From: Flavobacteriales bacterium
GTDB lineage: Bacteria > Bacteroidota > Bacteroidia > Flavobacteriales_E > Vicingaceae
Length of the DNA: 5,530 bases
Assembly: GCA_029262915.1 (NCBI GenBank)
Contig: JAJCYN010000429.1
Span: forward strand, 1-5,530
Reading direction: 5' to 3'
Part shown: in pieces, positions 5,024 to 5,530 of the stretch
Numbering within the stretch: position 1 is the stretch's first letter
Layout of the letters: the number at the start of each line of letters is the position of its first letter
The notes under the pieces: model-generated
What the model was told of the DNA's origin: nothing
Databases searched by the model: none
Seen by the model: only the letters and a program-made list of their open reading frames with translations
Made by a program: the position numbers and the translations under genes

Positions 5024-5530
5024 ATGAATGAAACCATATTAATTGCAATTCTAACACCAATACTCCTTACGATAGGTGGAATTATATCATGGTTGTTAAA
5101 AGCAAAAAGAGAAGAATCATTAAGCCAAGAAGCTAAATCGAGAGAGTTCAAAATAGAGACCTACAAAAAGATTATAGAACCATTTATTGGAGTTCTAACT
5201 AAATCTATGTCCGAAGAAGAACTGCAAAAGGAGAGAGATAAAATCATATCACTTGAATATAAAAAAACATGTTTCGATTTAACTACGTTTGGTTCTGATG
5301 AATCTCTAAAAATATTTAACGCTATTATGCAAATGTTTTATAATCCAAATAAGTACCAAGGTGACACCTCTAATGATTACTTAATTAAACTTTTAGCATT
5401 GTTTAGTGAATTTATTTTACAAATTAGAAAGGATATTTATTCTAAAAACACTAAACTTAATAGATCTGAAATGCTTGAATTCATGATAACAGATATGGAT
5501 CAAAACAGTGAAAAAATTAATAAGCTCTTT
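5024..5530 (+). CDS. Membrane-anchored protein of unknown function, partial (C-terminus beyond the window)
   Basis: The ATG at 5024 opens a frame of 169 codons without a stop to the window edge. Residues 3-24 form one N-terminal transmembrane helix (ETILIAILTPILLTIGGIIS, then W-L-L). A charged K/R/E-rich helix follows (25-48) and then a cytoplasmic, mostly helical domain. Notable segments are Y-K-K-I-I-E-P-F (about 48-55), S-L-E-Y-K-K-T-C-F-D-L-T-T-F-G-S-D-E-S (about 78-96), I-R-K-D-I-Y (about 136-141), and N-T-K-L-N-R-S-E-M-L-E-F-M-I-T-D (about 144-159). I recall these F-G-S-D-E and R-K-D...T-K-L blocks from a widespread family of small membrane-anchored hypothetical proteins without a known role, but cannot name an accession. 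It lies 51 nt downstream of the DUF3667 gene on the same strand and may be cotranscribed. A-rich leader, no strong ribosome binding site. Confidence 0.8.
   Translation, partial: MNETILIAILTPILLTIGGIISWLLKAKREESLSQEAKSREFKIETYKKIIEPFIGVLTKSMSEEELQKERDKIISLEYKKTCFDLTTFGSDESLKIFNAIMQMFYNPNKYQGDTSNDYLIKLLALFSEFILQIRKDIYSKNTKLNRSEMLEFMITDMDQNSEKINKLF

Overview
The window is AT-rich and reads as Bacteroidota, most likely a flavobacterium-like or cytophaga-like lineage. The grounds are A-rich leaders without clear Shine-Dalgarno sequences, two genes of the DUF3667 membrane family, a DUF3127 OB-fold protein, a DUF6265-type lipoprotein, and a copy of the recurrent GTCACCCTGA(A/G)CTTGT intergenic repeat. 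No rRNA, tRNA, CRISPR array, transposase or integrase gene is visible.

Left part (1-1459): a DUF3667 gene runs leftward off the edge and is divergent from a small DUF3127 single-stranded-DNA-binding-like gene with an SSB-type acidic tail (DDDLPF). An intergenic repeat with a T-run follows, then an unrecognised secreted 168-residue protein.

Middle part (about 1460-4209): three same-direction genes, all for exported proteins. They are an eight-repeat PQQ-type beta-propeller lipoprotein, a DUF6265-like lipoprotein and an unrecognised cysteine-containing secreted protein. Each gene is preceded at short distance by an imperfect inverted-repeat element. Two of these elements start with a near-identical AGCTAACAA(A/T)GTATAA motif, and all three end in GTT(A/G)GC. 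This AAC...GTT architecture resembles integron attC sites, so the block looks like a small array of one-gene cassettes. The block is bracketed by a 21-bp perfect direct repeat (1458-1478 and 4189-4209), as if it had been inserted between the 168-residue gene and the downstream DUF3667 gene. This is the most interesting part of the window, but the mobility reading is an inference.

Right part (4214-5530): a second, complete DUF3667 gene with an N-terminal zinc ribbon and membrane segments, then a membrane-anchored protein of unknown function cut by the window edge. No shared pathway joins all the genes. The middle block looks like accessory envelope cargo set between ordinary chromosomal genes.
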